A DNA stretch of 64,000 nucleotides from JALHST01 sp038316335 (GCA_038316335.1 JBBQAM010000017.1:1-64000); one strand, 5' to 3'; counted from the first letter of the stretch, positions 10,183 to 19,882 are shown. Notes: generated by a model not told the origin, from the letters alone. Translations and numbers: made by a program.

Positions 10183-11520
10183 CTACTTGCGGCCTAGGCC
10201 TCCACCCATCATCTGCATCATTTTTTTGCCTCCACCTCCTTGCATCATCTTCATCATCTTGCTCATCTGATCAAACTGCTTGAGCAATTGGTTTACTTCC
10301 TGCACATCGCGTCCACTACCTTTTGCGATGCGTTTTTTACGACTAGCATCCAATTTTGCAGGCGTTGAACGTTCATCGGGGGTCATTGAATGAATGATCG
10401 CCTCGATATGTTTGAACGCATCATCATCGATATCCATTCCCTTTAATGCTTTACCAGCACCGGGAATCATCCCCATCAAATCCTTGATGTTCCCCATTTT
10501 TTTAATTTGTTGGATTTGGCTTAGGAAATCGTCAAAACCGAATTTATTCTTGGCGATTTTCTTCTGTATCTTTCTTGCTTCCTCTTCATCGAACTGTTCT
10601 TGGGCCCTTTCAACCAAAGAAATTACATCGCCCATTCCCAGAATACGATCTGCCATTCGAGAAGGGTGGAATACATCGATTGCTTCCATCTTTTCGCCGG
10701 TCCCTATAAATTTTATGGGTTTATTGACTACCGATTTTATTGAAATCGCAGCACCACCTCTAGTATCACCATCTAATTTGGTGAGGATAACCCCGTCGAA
10801 ATTCAAGACATCGTTGAACGCCTTAGCCGTATTTACGGCATCCTGACCGGTCATGGAATCTACTACGAATAAGGTTTCCTGTGGATGAATTGCTTTATGA
10901 ATGTCCGAAATCTCGTTCATCATCTTTTCGTCGACCGCCAATCTACCTGCCGTGTCGATAATCACCACATTATAGCCCTCGGCCTTGGCCTTGGCAATGG
11001 CCGATTTGGCAATGGCGACCGGATCATTGTTTTCCCTTTCCGAATATACCGTTACGCCGATTTGTTCCCCAACAATGTGCAGCTGATCTATGGCTGCAGG
11101 TCGATATACATCGCACGCGACCAATAAGGGTTTTTTAGATTTTTTGGTTTTAAGGTAATTCGCAAGTTTTCCGGAAAAAGTAGTTTTACCAGAACCCTGC
11201 AATCCAGACATCAAGATAATCGAAGGGGTGGCCGAAAGATTGATTCCTTCGGTCTCCCCACCCATCAATTCGGTCAACTCATCCTTGACGATCTTGACCA
11301 TCAATTGACCGGGCTGCAAGGTGGTCAATACATTTTGTCCCAAGGCCTTTTCCTTTACCCTGTTGGTAAATTCCTTGGCAATCTTAAAGTTGACATCTGC
11401 ATCCAACAGCGCCCTTCGAACTTCCTTTGTGGTCTCGGCAACATTTATTTCAGTTATCTGCCCATGGCCCTTAAGCACATGGAGGGCCTTATCGAGCTTT
11501 TCGCTTAAATTATCGAACAT
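10183..11520 (-). CDS. ffh: Signal recognition particle GTPase Ffh
   Basis: A 445-residue SRP54/Ffh. With 4.5S RNA it binds signal sequences at the ribosome and delivers nascent chains to FtsY at the membrane. An N domain (1-90) is followed by the G domain: P-loop GLQGSGKTTFSGKLA, DTAGRL, TKLDGDTRGG. The Met-rich M domain (about 325-445) has the RNA-binding GSGRDVQEVNQLLKQF motif and an M/G-rich tail ending GGGLGRK. A possible -7 promoter element (TAAATTTG, minus strand) lies just upstream. The gene is preceded by the terminator of the neighbouring lipoprotein gene, so it is probably transcribed alone. Confidence 0.98.
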   Translation of the reverse strand: MFDNLSEKLDKALHVLKGHGQITEINVAETTKEVRRALLDADVNFKIAKEFTNRVKEKALGQNVLTTLQPGQLMVKIVKDELTELMGGETEGINLSATPSIILMSGLQGSGKTTFSGKLANYLKTKKSKKPLLVACDVYRPAAIDQLHIVGEQIGVTVYSERENNDPVAIAKSAIAKAKAEGYNVVIIDTAGRLAVDEKMMNEISDIHKAIHPQETLFVVDSMTGQDAVNTAKAFNDVLNFDGVILTKLDGDTRGGAAISIKSVVNKPIKFIGTGEKMEAIDVFHPSRMADRILGMGDVISLVERAQEQFDEEEARKIQKKIAKNKFGFDDFLSQIQQIKKMGNIKDLMGMIPGAGKALKGMDIDDDAFKHIEAIIHSMTPDERSTPAKLDASRKKRIAKGSGRDVQEVNQLLKQFDQMSKMMKMMQGGGGKKMMQMMGGGLGRK

Positions 11521-11540
11521 CCTTTATTTTTTGAGAAGAA

Positions 11541-11548
11541 CAAATTTA
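11541..11548 (-). promoter_or_regulatory. Possible -7 element for ffh
   Basis: Read on the minus strand this is TAAATTTG, an exact match to the Bacteroidota -7 consensus TAnnTTTG, 21 bases before the ffh start codon. A matching TTTG -33 box at the right distance was not found, so this is only tentative. Confidence 0.35.
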
Positions 11549-11595
11549 AGAATAACCAATGGATGAAGGAAGTATGACTCGATAAATATAAATCA

Positions 11596-11630
11596 GAAAA
11601 GGGCAGCTTCATACAGAAGCTGCCCTTTTC
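11596..11630 (-). terminator. Rho-independent terminator between the repeat lipoprotein gene and ffh
   Basis: A perfect 15-bp inverted repeat (11596-11610 with 11616-11630) around a 5-base loop, GC-rich in the middle and A/T at the ends. It lies 27 bases downstream of the minus-strand lipoprotein gene. Because it ends in A-runs on one side and T-runs on the other, it could stop transcription in both directions. Confidence 0.88.
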
Positions 11631-11657
11631 GGCAAAATTGGGACAAATCAAGGTGAT

Positions 11658-13457
11658 TTAGATATTTTTCTCGAAGACTAGTACCTTAACACTTGCTTCC
11701 GAACTTCCTGCTATTTCGCTTACATGCCTCAGTTCGAGGCCTGTGACCTCATCGGTGAGATCATCCTTGATGATGCGAACAAAGTCCCAATCATCTGTAA
11801 GTGATACCAACGGCTCCGTATCCCCTGAATTGAGATATACTTTTAATTTACCATCGCTATTTCGAATGACCCTCCAAATCCCAGCCAAGGTAGGTCCGGT
11901 AGGAGTGGCGGTGACTCCAAGGATATGCTCTGCCTGGAAGCCAAAAGTATACCCCATATAATTCTGGGTTGCATCTACCCCCGAATCACTATACTGTGCT
12001 ACGTGCCATTCACCATTCATCATCGTGTTGCGTATTTGGACCACATCGCCGTCATTCACGTTATCCCCACATACCCGTTGCAGTATGAGTTCATACCCTA
12101 TTTCGGGAACCTCGAATTTCAAGCGGTCGTTGCGAAGATCACTTAATGGCCATTCAAAGTTTACACCTGGCTCATCGCCCATGGTAATGGCCATTACCAA
12201 TCGCCCCTCGGCGTTTGCCGTAATTTCCCAAGATCCATTGGAAGTGGTAGTACCATTACTCAACGTTACCACACCTTCGGCAAGAAAGCTAAATTCGTAT
12301 CCAAGGAGACGGTCTATCTCAACGCCTTGATTGTACACTTTTTTAATAACCCAGTTACACTCCCTAAGGATGTTCCTCAACGTATCAGGTGGAGTAACCA
12401 CGAGGTCACAGGCGTTTTTCATGATAATCCAGTTGCCTTCGCCAGCGTGTAATTTTATTTTTCCTTCCTCGATTTCATACACATACCATTCGAGGTTAAA
12501 ATCGACCAATTCGTCAAAGGCCAACTTGATCATCGCCCCATTATCGGTAAGATGCGTAGTCCAGGTTCCTGTAATCGTGTTACCCAATCCAGCTCTGGCG
12601 GTAACCGTTCCATCAGGGCTAAACACCATCAAGTAATCAAAATACTGATCGGTCTGGACGCTGTTGTCCCGCACCAGGTTCTTTACCAACCATGGGCACT
12701 TAGACAATACGTTATCCAGTCGTTCTTTCGTGAAATCATCATCATTATAATCATTGTCGTCATCCTCATCACAGGCTTGTTTGGCACTTTCTATGGCGGC
12801 GGCAAGTTCGGTATTACTATTAACGGTTATTTTTGAACCATCATAAAGCTCAAGGCTTACAGGGAAATCAATACTAATAATGTCATTTTCTCCCAAACCG
12901 GCAAAAAATCTACGCATCGCTTTATCGCTTTCAACAACGACACTTCCTGTTTCGGTTAAACTGGTATCAAAGGTAAATAAGGTCACAGGGTATACGATAT
13001 CGATGCATTCTATATCGTCGTCATTCCCACCTTCCTTACATTGGGCGGCAAGTGCACGAATATCATCCATGTTATTTACGGTTATTTCTGAATAATCGGC
13101 CAAGGTGATGGTGACCGGGAAAATGATATCCAAAAGATCGGCATCATCATCTACCGCATCAAATAGCTCCTCGATTAAATGAAGATCATCCTTGGACCCT
13201 ATGGTAAGTTCCAATCCATTTACTTTCACATGATAGGGAAAACGAATGTCAAAACAACTAGAACCATCAACGATATTATCGAATGATCCATCATTGGAAA
13301 CGGTTCGCTCAACCAGAACGGCGGTTACCGAATTTGCCGTAAGGGTCTGCTGTTCGTCACTGCCCGGTTGAAAAACATTTTCCTTCTGGCAGGCGGTAAA
13401 ACTAAATGCAACCATAAGTAGGCTTATGTAAATTGCTGATTTCAAAAACTTTTTCAT
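11658..13457 (-). CDS. Large repeat-built lipoprotein of unknown function
   Basis: A 599-residue lipoprotein (signal ending FTACQ, Cys23) made of repeated units. Four units of about 40 residues lie at roughly 68-105, 108-148, 151-191 and 193-241. Each has the pattern DIxFPVTLxxxDxSxITV and then a short helix, and acidic DDD runs separate some of them. Three longer beta-rich units follow at about 247-349, 360-463 and 475-599. Each opens with a motif like LRNILRECNWVIK and has a GxWxI strand, much like lipocalin-like modules. The gene is divergent from a sigma factor - FecR - TonB receptor operon, so it may belong to the same regulon, on the cell surface or facing the periplasm. No enzyme motif is seen and I do not recognise a named family. 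Confidence 0.8.
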   Translation of the reverse strand: MKKFLKSAIYISLLMVAFSFTACQKENVFQPGSDEQQTLTANSVTAVLVERTVSNDGSFDNIVDGSSCFDIRFPYHVKVNGLELTIGSKDDLHLIEELFDAVDDDADLLDIIFPVTITLADYSEITVNNMDDIRALAAQCKEGGNDDDIECIDIVYPVTLFTFDTSLTETGSVVVESDKAMRRFFAGLGENDIISIDFPVSLELYDGSKITVNSNTELAAAIESAKQACDEDDDNDYNDDDFTKERLDNVLSKCPWLVKNLVRDNSVQTDQYFDYLMVFSPDGTVTARAGLGNTITGTWTTHLTDNGAMIKLAFDELVDFNLEWYVYEIEEGKIKLHAGEGNWIIMKNACDLVVTPPDTLRNILRECNWVIKKVYNQGVEIDRLLGYEFSFLAEGVVTLSNGTTTSNGSWEITANAEGRLVMAITMGDEPGVNFEWPLSDLRNDRLKFEVPEIGYELILQRVCGDNVNDGDVVQIRNTMMNGEWHVAQYSDSGVDATQNYMGYTFGFQAEHILGVTATPTGPTLAGIWRVIRNSDGKLKVYLNSGDTEPLVSLTDDWDFVRIIKDDLTDEVTGLELRHVSEIAGSSEASVKVLVFEKNI

Positions 13458-13539
13458 AACGATTTGGAATAATTTGTTAATACCTTCTTAAAACAATCTA
13501 CATATAAAATACCCTACCCTGTATTTCATTTTTTTCAAA

Positions 13540-13547
13540 TATCTTTG
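13540..13547 (+). promoter_or_regulatory. Possible -7 element for the sigma factor operon
   Basis: TATCTTTG matches the Bacteroidota -7 consensus TAnnTTTG and ends 17 bases before the presumed TTG start of the sigma gene. No TTTG -33 box was found at the normal spacing. If it is used, the 5' untranslated leader would be very short. The 107-base spacer is shared with the divergent lipoprotein gene. Confidence 0.35.
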
Positions 13548-13564
13548 ACAAAAAACCAGCCGAA

Positions 13565-14077
13565 TTGAATACCGAAAGCAAAGACAACATATGTGAGGAA
13601 CAGCTATTTAGCCAATTCTTCAAAGCTAATTCTAAAACGGTTTTCAACTACATTTATTATAAGTTCGGGAATGAGGAAAAGGCATACGATGCCGTTCAGG
13701 AAGCCTTTATGAAGTTATGGGAAAACTGCGCCAAGGTAGTACCCGAGAAGGCAAAGTCATATGTTTATACGGTGGCCAATAATCTTTATTTAAATGTAAT
13801 AAAGGCCGAAAAGGTACGCTTAAAGTATGCCGACAAATCACTGAAGACTACCAATATATCGCCAGAATTCATTCTGGAGGAAAATCAATTCAAGGAAAAA
13901 TTGGATCGGGCGCTCGACAGTCTGCCTGAAAACCAACGCAGTGTATTTTTATTGAATCGAATTGATGGGAAAAAATATTCTGAAATTGCGGAAATCGAGG
14001 GTGTAAGTGTGAAAGCGATTGAAAAACGGATGCATCTTGCGCTAAAAAGCTTACGGGAACAAATTGATGGCATATAG
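13565..14077 (+). CDS. FecI-type ECF RNA polymerase sigma factor
   Basis: A 170-residue ECF sigma-70 factor of the Bacteroidota FecI-like group. Region 2 is seen in FNYIYYKFGNEEKAYDAVQEAFMKLWEN, and region 4 in LDSLPENQRSVFLLNRIDGKKYSEIAEIEGVSVKAIEKRM, a helix-turn-helix that reads the -35 element. The start is a TTG; no in-frame ATG lies near enough to give region 2 intact. The FecR anti-sigma gene follows after 126 bases, then a TonB receptor with an STN domain, so the sigma factor is expected to be released by a surface signal. It probably drives this operon and perhaps the divergent lipoprotein gene. Confidence 0.92.
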   Translation: MNTESKDNICEEQLFSQFFKANSKTVFNYIYYKFGNEEKAYDAVQEAFMKLWENCAKVVPEKAKSYVYTVANNLYLNVIKAEKVRLKYADKSLKTTNISPEFILEENQFKEKLDRALDSLPENQRSVFLLNRIDGKKYSEIAEIEGVSVKAIEKRMHLALKSLREQIDGI

Positions 14078-14203
14078 GGTAATCGAGGTTTAAGGTTCAT
14101 GGCGATAAAAAGACCCTCCTTGAACCTTTAACATTCAACATTTTAACCACTGCGGTAGGGTTTTTTAAGAGTTAATTGTTACTTAGATATAAAGTGTACT
14201 AAC

Positions 14204-15115
14204 ATGCAAGAAAATTACTTGGCGAAATGGCTTAATAATGAGCTCACCGAGACCGAACTTGCCGAATTTAAAAAAACGTGCGAGTTTGCCTCCTATCAGC
14301 GGCTCCTAGAGGTATCCGATACCTTGAAGGCCCCTGATTTTGATAGTGATGAAGCTTGGATGGCCCTTCAGAATAAACGGGTTTTGCATTCCCCGAAAGT
14401 AGTGCAATTGCATCCCTTCCGTAACTTCCTTAGGGTAGCGGCCGCCATTGCGATTATCGTAGTCGGTTCTTATTTGTATTTGAATTTCAGGAACGACACC
14501 ATTGCCACGCAGTATGCCGAAAATAAGGAGGTACTTCTGCCCGATACCTCAAAGGTCATCTTAAATGCAGATTCAAAAATATCATATAGTGCTAAAAAAT
14601 GGGATGATGAACGAAGCATCTCCTTGGAAGGAGAAGCTTTTTTCAAGGTTGCCAAAGGGAGACGTTTTACAGTAGCCACTAAAGATGGTATCGTCACAGT
14701 GTTCGGCACTCAATTCAATGTAGAACATCGCAGGGATTTCTTAGAGGTTACCTGCTTCGAAGGATTGGTTGGCGTCACCTTCAATGGAAAAGAAACCAAA
14801 TTGCCGGCCGGTACTTCCTTTTTGGCCATCAAGGGGAACGTACTAAAAGCGAGTGCCCCGGAGGCAGATGTGCCAGCGTGGATGAACGCAGAAAGTTCTT
14901 TCAAGAGTATTCCCCTAAAATATGTCTTTGACGAGTTCGAACGACAACATAATATTACCGTAAAAACTGAAAATATAGATCTAGAACAGCTATATACAGG
15001 TACTTTTAGCAATACCGACAAAAATTTGGCGTTGCAGAGTATAAGCGTCCCTTCGCGAATTAAGTTTAAATTAGAGGGGAATAAAGTGCTGTTCTATGTC
15101 GAAAACGCACCATAG
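14204..15115 (+). CDS. FecR-type anti-sigma factor
   Basis: A 303-residue inner-membrane anti-sigma factor. The cytoplasmic N-terminal part (1-72) holds the sigma factor. One membrane helix lies at about 76-94 (LRVAAAIAIIVVGSYLYL). The periplasmic FecR domain follows (about 105-200; VLLPDTSKVILNADSKISYS, GEAFFKVAKG, VFGTQFNVE), and then a DUF4974 domain (about 230-300) of the kind that contacts the STN domain of the receptor. The last 20 bases overlap the start of the TonB receptor gene, so the two are translationally linked. This is a standard Bacteroidota sigma/anti-sigma/receptor arrangement. Confidence 0.94.
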   Translation: MQENYLAKWLNNELTETELAEFKKTCEFASYQRLLEVSDTLKAPDFDSDEAWMALQNKRVLHSPKVVQLHPFRNFLRVAAAIAIIVVGSYLYLNFRNDTIATQYAENKEVLLPDTSKVILNADSKISYSAKKWDDERSISLEGEAFFKVAKGRRFTVATKDGIVTVFGTQFNVEHRRDFLEVTCFEGLVGVTFNGKETKLPAGTSFLAIKGNVLKASAPEADVPAWMNAESSFKSIPLKYVFDEFERQHNITVKTENIDLEQLYTGTFSNTDKNLALQSISVPSRIKFKLEGNKVLFYVENAP

Positions 15116-17624
15116 TACGATTGCGTACCTCTTTTTTTACCTTTTGCTGCTGCTCTATATAACGAATGGAAAGGCGCAAGAGACACCACTTCAGAAAAAA
15201 AGCCTCATTGTCTATATTCAAGAGCTAGAGGGACTATTCAATATTAAGTTCAGCTATGTAGACGAGGATATCCGACCCCTTGAAATTCGTGTACCAAAAA
15301 GTAGTCCGTTAGCTGGAATCTTAGCGGATATCCATGATCAGACACAGCTAAAAATTCAAAAGCTGAGTGAACGGTATTACACGCTTACAAAAAGTGCTAC
15401 AGTCGATATATGCGCCTTAGTACTCGATAATTTTGAAAAGAACACGGTTCCCGGTGCTACTGTCGAAGTGCTGGGAAGCAGTTTAGCCGCGATTACCGAT
15501 CTTAATGGGAGATTCGCTTTTCAAAATATTCCAAGAAAGGCAGTACTTCAAATCAAACATCTCGGATTTAAGCCCCTGTTTTTAGTCGCCGAAGATTTGG
15601 TGAACCATAATCCGTGTACGAATATATTGTTGGCACAGAGTTTTCAGCAATTGGATGAAGTGGTCGTTATTCAATTCTTAACGACCGGAATTGTTAAAGA
15701 GACCGATGGGAGCATTTTGATTAGTCCACAAGATTTCGGAATCTTACCAGGTTCTGTCGAACCTGATGTTTTACAAACTGTACAGGCACTTCCGGGTATC
15801 AAAAGTACCGATGAAACCGTATCGGACATTAACATACGTGGGGGCACCAATGACCAGAACCTCATTCTTTGGGATGGCATTAAAATGTATCAATCCGGGC
15901 ACTTTTTTGGTCTTATATCGGCCTTCAATCCCTATTTGACCGATAAGATTTCGATAATTAAAAATGGGGCAAGCGCAGCATATGGGGACGGCGTCAGTGG
16001 CATCATTGATATGCGGACCAAGAACGAATTCCCCAAAGTTTTGTCAGGCGGTGCGGGCCTTAATTTGATCAGTGGGGATGTCAATCTACGATTTCCGATA
16101 AACGAGAAACTTGGCTTTCAATTTTCGGCACGACGGTCTATCACAGATCTACTAGACACCCCGACCTATGAGAAATTTTCGGTACGCGCATTTCAGGACA
16201 CCGATGTATCGAGAAACAACGACTTTTATTTCTATGATTTTACAGCCAAGTTATTTTATGATATCAATGGCCGGCAAAAACTGAGATTCAGTTTTCTGAA
16301 AATCAATAATCAACTCGATTATTTTGAAACAAGCCAAGAAGGATCCAGAAGTTCGGAAAGCAATTTAAACCAATCGAATCTATCATTTGGAGGGAGCCTT
16401 GAAAGTACATGTAGTAATTCATTTTCCACTATAATCAATGCATATTACACACACTATGATCTAGACTCACGCAGTGTAACGGCCAATGGGCAACAACTCT
16501 TGCTACAAAGCAACCTGGTGACCGAGACGGGTCTTAAAGTGAATACCACCTATTCCTTGGGCGATTCTGTTGACTGGTTAAATGGCTATCAACTTACAGA
16601 AACCGGGATTGAAAATGCGACCGATGTGTCTCAACCCCCCTTTAAAAGTGATATCACCGAGGTCGTTAGAACACATGCCTTTTTTTCCGAATTATCCTAT
16701 ACGGCACCGAGAAAAAATCTTGAAGTACGTGGAGGGATTCGAATCAATCATTTTGAGAATCTAGGCACATTTAATCAATTTACGCTCGAACCCAGACTGA
16801 ATCTAAATTATGCCATTAACAAGGATTTTAATGCTGAACTTCAGGGTGAATTCAAGAGCCAGGCCACGAATCAGATAATCGATTTGGAACAGAATTTCCT
16901 GGGAATCGAAAAACGCAGATGGATCTTGTCAGATGGTAACCAACTCCCATTGACCAAGAGCAAACAAGGCTCTTTGGGATTCAATTTTGACCGCAAGAAC
17001 CTTTATATAGGCGTGGAAGGGTTCTATAAGGAAGTAAATGGCATCAGCACACGTACCCAAGGCTTTCAGAACGAAGGTCAGTTCACAGGAGAAATCGGAA
17101 AATATGCAGTAAAGGGGTTAGAATTTCTAATTAACAAAAAAACGGTCGATTACAGTTTATGGTTCAGCTACGCCTTTAATGAGAACAATTATGTATTTGA
17201 GCAGATCATTCCAAGCAAATTTCCCAACAATTTAGATATTCGACACACATTTACGTTGGCCGGGACCTACACCTATAACCATTTTAAATTAAGTTTGGGA
17301 ATCAACTACCGAACTGGTAAGCCCTACACGAAACCTTCGGAAACAAACCCGATCGAAACGACCTTTGTGCCATATACAATCAACTACGCAGTACCGAATG
17401 GAAGTCGCTTACCTGAATATATAAGGGCCGACGCATCGGCAAGCTATGCATTTACTATTGGCAGGAATATAAAAGCTACCGCCGGCATTTCGGTACTCAA
17501 TCTCACGAATCGCGAGAATATCCTGAATACGTATTATCGCCTTGATAGTAACGACCAAATCGAAACCATTGAAAACAGTTCATTGGGTCTCACGCCCAAC
17601 TTGAGCTTTCGAGTTAGATTCTAA
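15096..17624 (+). CDS. TonB-dependent receptor with STN and carboxypeptidase-like domains
   Basis: An 842-residue outer-membrane transducer. After a signal peptide (ending NGKAQ) come an STN-like signalling domain (about 40-100), a carboxypeptidase D regulatory-like beta-sandwich (about 105-180), the plug (about 200-310; VLQTVQALPGIKSTDETVSDINIRGG) and a 22-strand barrel to the C-terminal aromatic strand LSFRVRF. The STN domain and the upstream FecR and sigma genes indicate that substrate binding is reported to the sigma factor. It is shorter than SusC proteins and has no SusD partner next to it. The imported substrate (siderophore, metal chelate, oligosaccharide or peptide) cannot be told from sequence. 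Confidence 0.93.
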   Translation: MSKTHHSTIAYLFFYLLLLLYITNGKAQETPLQKKSLIVYIQELEGLFNIKFSYVDEDIRPLEIRVPKSSPLAGILADIHDQTQLKIQKLSERYYTLTKSATVDICALVLDNFEKNTVPGATVEVLGSSLAAITDLNGRFAFQNIPRKAVLQIKHLGFKPLFLVAEDLVNHNPCTNILLAQSFQQLDEVVVIQFLTTGIVKETDGSILISPQDFGILPGSVEPDVLQTVQALPGIKSTDETVSDINIRGGTNDQNLILWDGIKMYQSGHFFGLISAFNPYLTDKISIIKNGASAAYGDGVSGIIDMRTKNEFPKVLSGGAGLNLISGDVNLRFPINEKLGFQFSARRSITDLLDTPTYEKFSVRAFQDTDVSRNNDFYFYDFTAKLFYDINGRQKLRFSFLKINNQLDYFETSQEGSRSSESNLNQSNLSFGGSLESTCSNSFSTIINAYYTHYDLDSRSVTANGQQLLLQSNLVTETGLKVNTTYSLGDSVDWLNGYQLTETGIENATDVSQPPFKSDITEVVRTHAFFSELSYTAPRKNLEVRGGIRINHFENLGTFNQFTLEPRLNLNYAINKDFNAELQGEFKSQATNQIIDLEQNFLGIEKRRWILSDGNQLPLTKSKQGSLGFNFDRKNLYIGVEGFYKEVNGISTRTQGFQNEGQFTGEIGKYAVKGLEFLINKKTVDYSLWFSYAFNENNYVFEQIIPSKFPNNLDIRHTFTLAGTYTYNHFKLSLGINYRTGKPYTKPSETNPIETTFVPYTINYAVPNGSRLPEYIRADASASYAFTIGRNIKATAGISVLNLTNRENILNTYYRLDSNDQIETIENSSLGLTPNLSFRVRF

Positions 17625-17748
17625 TAATCCTGCCCATTGGCGTTACGAATATCCTATTAATTTGAAAGTAGGGTCTTTAGGATTCGCATTGAATTAGATC
17701 ATGCAGATACGTCACGAATATAACTCCTATTAAAGGTCTAGTTGCACT

Positions 17749-19545
17749 TTACATTCTTTCGGGCACCTCAATGCCTAAAAGTGCGAATGCCGATTGAATG
17801 ACCTCCCCTACTTTTTTAGAAAGTTCAACGCGCAGCCTTTTCTTATCATCATCGATTTCCCCCAAAATGGAGACTTGTTGGTAAAATGAGTTGAACTCCT
17901 TTACCAGATCATAGGTGTAATTGGCTATCAAGGCCGGACTATAGTTTAGGGCCGCCTGTTGTATGGTCTCCGGGAACATTTGAAGTTGTTTTATAAGTTC
18001 CTTTTCTTTCGGATCAAGGCTCCTGATTGCTTCAAGTCTTCCATTTTTCCCAGAAGTATCTACATCTAGTTCATGCGCTTTTCTTAGAATTGATTGTATC
18101 CTCGCATAGGTATACTGAATAAACGGCCCGGTATTCCCTTGGAAATCGACTGATTCCTCTGGATTGAAAAGGATGCGCTTTTTGGGATCTACCTTTAGGA
18201 TATAATATTTGAGCGCCCCAAGACCGATCATTTTGTACAGTTCCCATTTTTCCTTTTCCGAATAATCTTCCAATTTGCCCAATTCTTGCGATAGGGTCGC
18301 CGCGGTCTGGGTCATTTCCGCAATCAAATCGTCGGCATCGACAACGGTCCCTTCCCTACTTTTCATTTTCCCACTTGGAAGGTCTACCATCCCATAGCTT
18401 AAATGATAGAGGTGTTCAGACCAGGAATATCCCAATTTTTTGAGAATCAGGAAGAGTACTTTAAAATGGTAATCCTGTTCGTTGCCTACAGTATAGACCA
18501 TTCCCCCTATGTCGGGATAATCCCGGACCCGCTGAATTGCGGTCCCGATATCCTGGGTCATATACACCGATGTACCATCGGAACGGAGAACGATTTTTTC
18601 GTCCAATCCTTCATTGGTAAGATCGATCCATACACTGCCATCTTCTTTTTTATAAAAAATACCTTTTATGAGACCTTCTGCTACCACATCCTTCCCCAAT
18701 AAATAGGTTTCACTCTCGTAATAAAGCGTATCGAAATCGACACCGAGATTCTTATAGGTTATTTCAAAACCGGCATAGACCCAACCATTCATTCTTTTCC
18801 ATAAGGCAACGATTTGAGGATCTCCGGCTTCCCATTTTTGCAGCATTTCCTGTGCTTCCAGTAGAATCGGGGCTTCCTTTTCGGCCACCTCCCTTGCAAT
18901 TCCTGCTGCCGTCATCTGTGCGATTTCAGCTTTGTAGGCTTTGTCAAACGCCACATAATAGTTGCCTACGAGCTTATCGCCTTTTAGGCCAGTGCTTTCC
19001 GGTGTCTCCCCGTGACCAAATTTCTGCCAGGCCAACATACTTTTACAAATATGGATACCCCGGTCATTCACAATTTGGGTTTTGTACACTTTCTTCCCCG
19101 AGGCCTTTAAAATACTGGCCACCGAATACCCGAGTAAATTGTTCCTAATGTGGCCCAAATGCAGCGGTTTATTCGTGTTTGGCGAAGAATATTCAATAAG
19201 TATCGCATCCTGAGTTGCTGGGGCAACAAAACCATACTCAGACGTATTCTGGATGGTATTAAAAAAATCGAGGTAAAATGAATCGCTGATTACCAGATTT
19301 AGAAAACCCTTGATCACGTTAAACGCGATGACCTCCTCGAGTTCCTTAAGAAGATACGCCCCTATTTGATTCCCAAGTTGTTCGGGGTTCCCCTTTAGAT
19401 AGCGAAGCATTGGGAATATAACCACGGTAATGTCACCCTCAAAATCCTTTCGTGTGGGCTGAAATTCAACCGCAGGCAACGTCACCTGAAAAAGCGTTTG
19501 CGCCGCTTCTTTTACTTTGGCATCGAGTACACCTTGAATATTCAT
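17749..19545 (-). CDS. argS: Arginyl-tRNA synthetase
   Basis: A 598-residue class I synthetase that charges tRNA-Arg with arginine. It has an N-terminal Add-1 domain (1-110), the HIGH-type signature PNTNKPLHLGHIRNN, and a KMSKS-equivalent GKMKSREGTVVDADDL. The C-terminal helical anticodon-binding domain ends in QSAFALLGIEVPERM. Length is typical. The start MNIQGVLDAKV is the usual one. The gene is flanked by convergent and divergent genes, and a -7-like element lies just upstream, so it is probably monocistronic. Confidence 0.98.
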   Translation of the reverse strand: MNIQGVLDAKVKEAAQTLFQVTLPAVEFQPTRKDFEGDITVVIFPMLRYLKGNPEQLGNQIGAYLLKELEEVIAFNVIKGFLNLVISDSFYLDFFNTIQNTSEYGFVAPATQDAILIEYSSPNTNKPLHLGHIRNNLLGYSVASILKASGKKVYKTQIVNDRGIHICKSMLAWQKFGHGETPESTGLKGDKLVGNYYVAFDKAYKAEIAQMTAAGIAREVAEKEAPILLEAQEMLQKWEAGDPQIVALWKRMNGWVYAGFEITYKNLGVDFDTLYYESETYLLGKDVVAEGLIKGIFYKKEDGSVWIDLTNEGLDEKIVLRSDGTSVYMTQDIGTAIQRVRDYPDIGGMVYTVGNEQDYHFKVLFLILKKLGYSWSEHLYHLSYGMVDLPSGKMKSREGTVVDADDLIAEMTQTAATLSQELGKLEDYSEKEKWELYKMIGLGALKYYILKVDPKKRILFNPEESVDFQGNTGPFIQYTYARIQSILRKAHELDVDTSGKNGRLEAIRSLDPKEKELIKQLQMFPETIQQAALNYSPALIANYTYDLVKEFNSFYQQVSILGEIDDDKKRLRVELSKKVGEVIQSAFALLGIEVPERM

Positions 19546-19882
19546 TGATTCTTTTCGAATAAGGCTGCAAAACTAAGTATTTTTTTAGGTTTAAATGTCG
19601 AACTGCCATCGTTATCATTAGGGATTTGGCTAACTTTATAAAAAAAATTGCGGAGCATCCATAAAAAACTATTTCGGTGAAGGTGTTAGCAGCCATTGCA
19701 CAATCGGCTGGAAACAACTATTAAATCGGTTTTAATATTCGGATCAAAAATAGGATGCTGCCTTCAATGCGGCGATAAAATTGAAATTGCCAATTGCCGT
19801 TCTTCATGATCAACAAGGTGAAATGCATGAACGCATTGCTTTTGGGAAGATTGGAAATTGAAATATCTTAATACTATTTAAC
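19546..19882. other. Intergenic region between divergent genes
   Basis: About 340 bases between argS (minus) and the small unknown gene (plus). Apart from the candidate argS -7 element, no gene, tRNA or strong hairpin was recognised. Both divergent promoters should lie here. Confidence 0.45.
19568..19575 (-). promoter_or_regulatory. Possible -7 element for argS
   Basis: On the minus strand this reads TAGTTTTG, an exact TAnnTTTG match, 23 bases before the argS start. The nearest -33-like box (TTTA at 19592-19595) is one base off TTTG and is closer than usual (16 bases), so support is partial. Confidence 0.4.

Noticed and set aside
19466..19717. Minus-strand frame overlapping the start of argS
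   Set aside because: It overlaps the conserved N-terminus of argS in another frame and has no protein-like properties.
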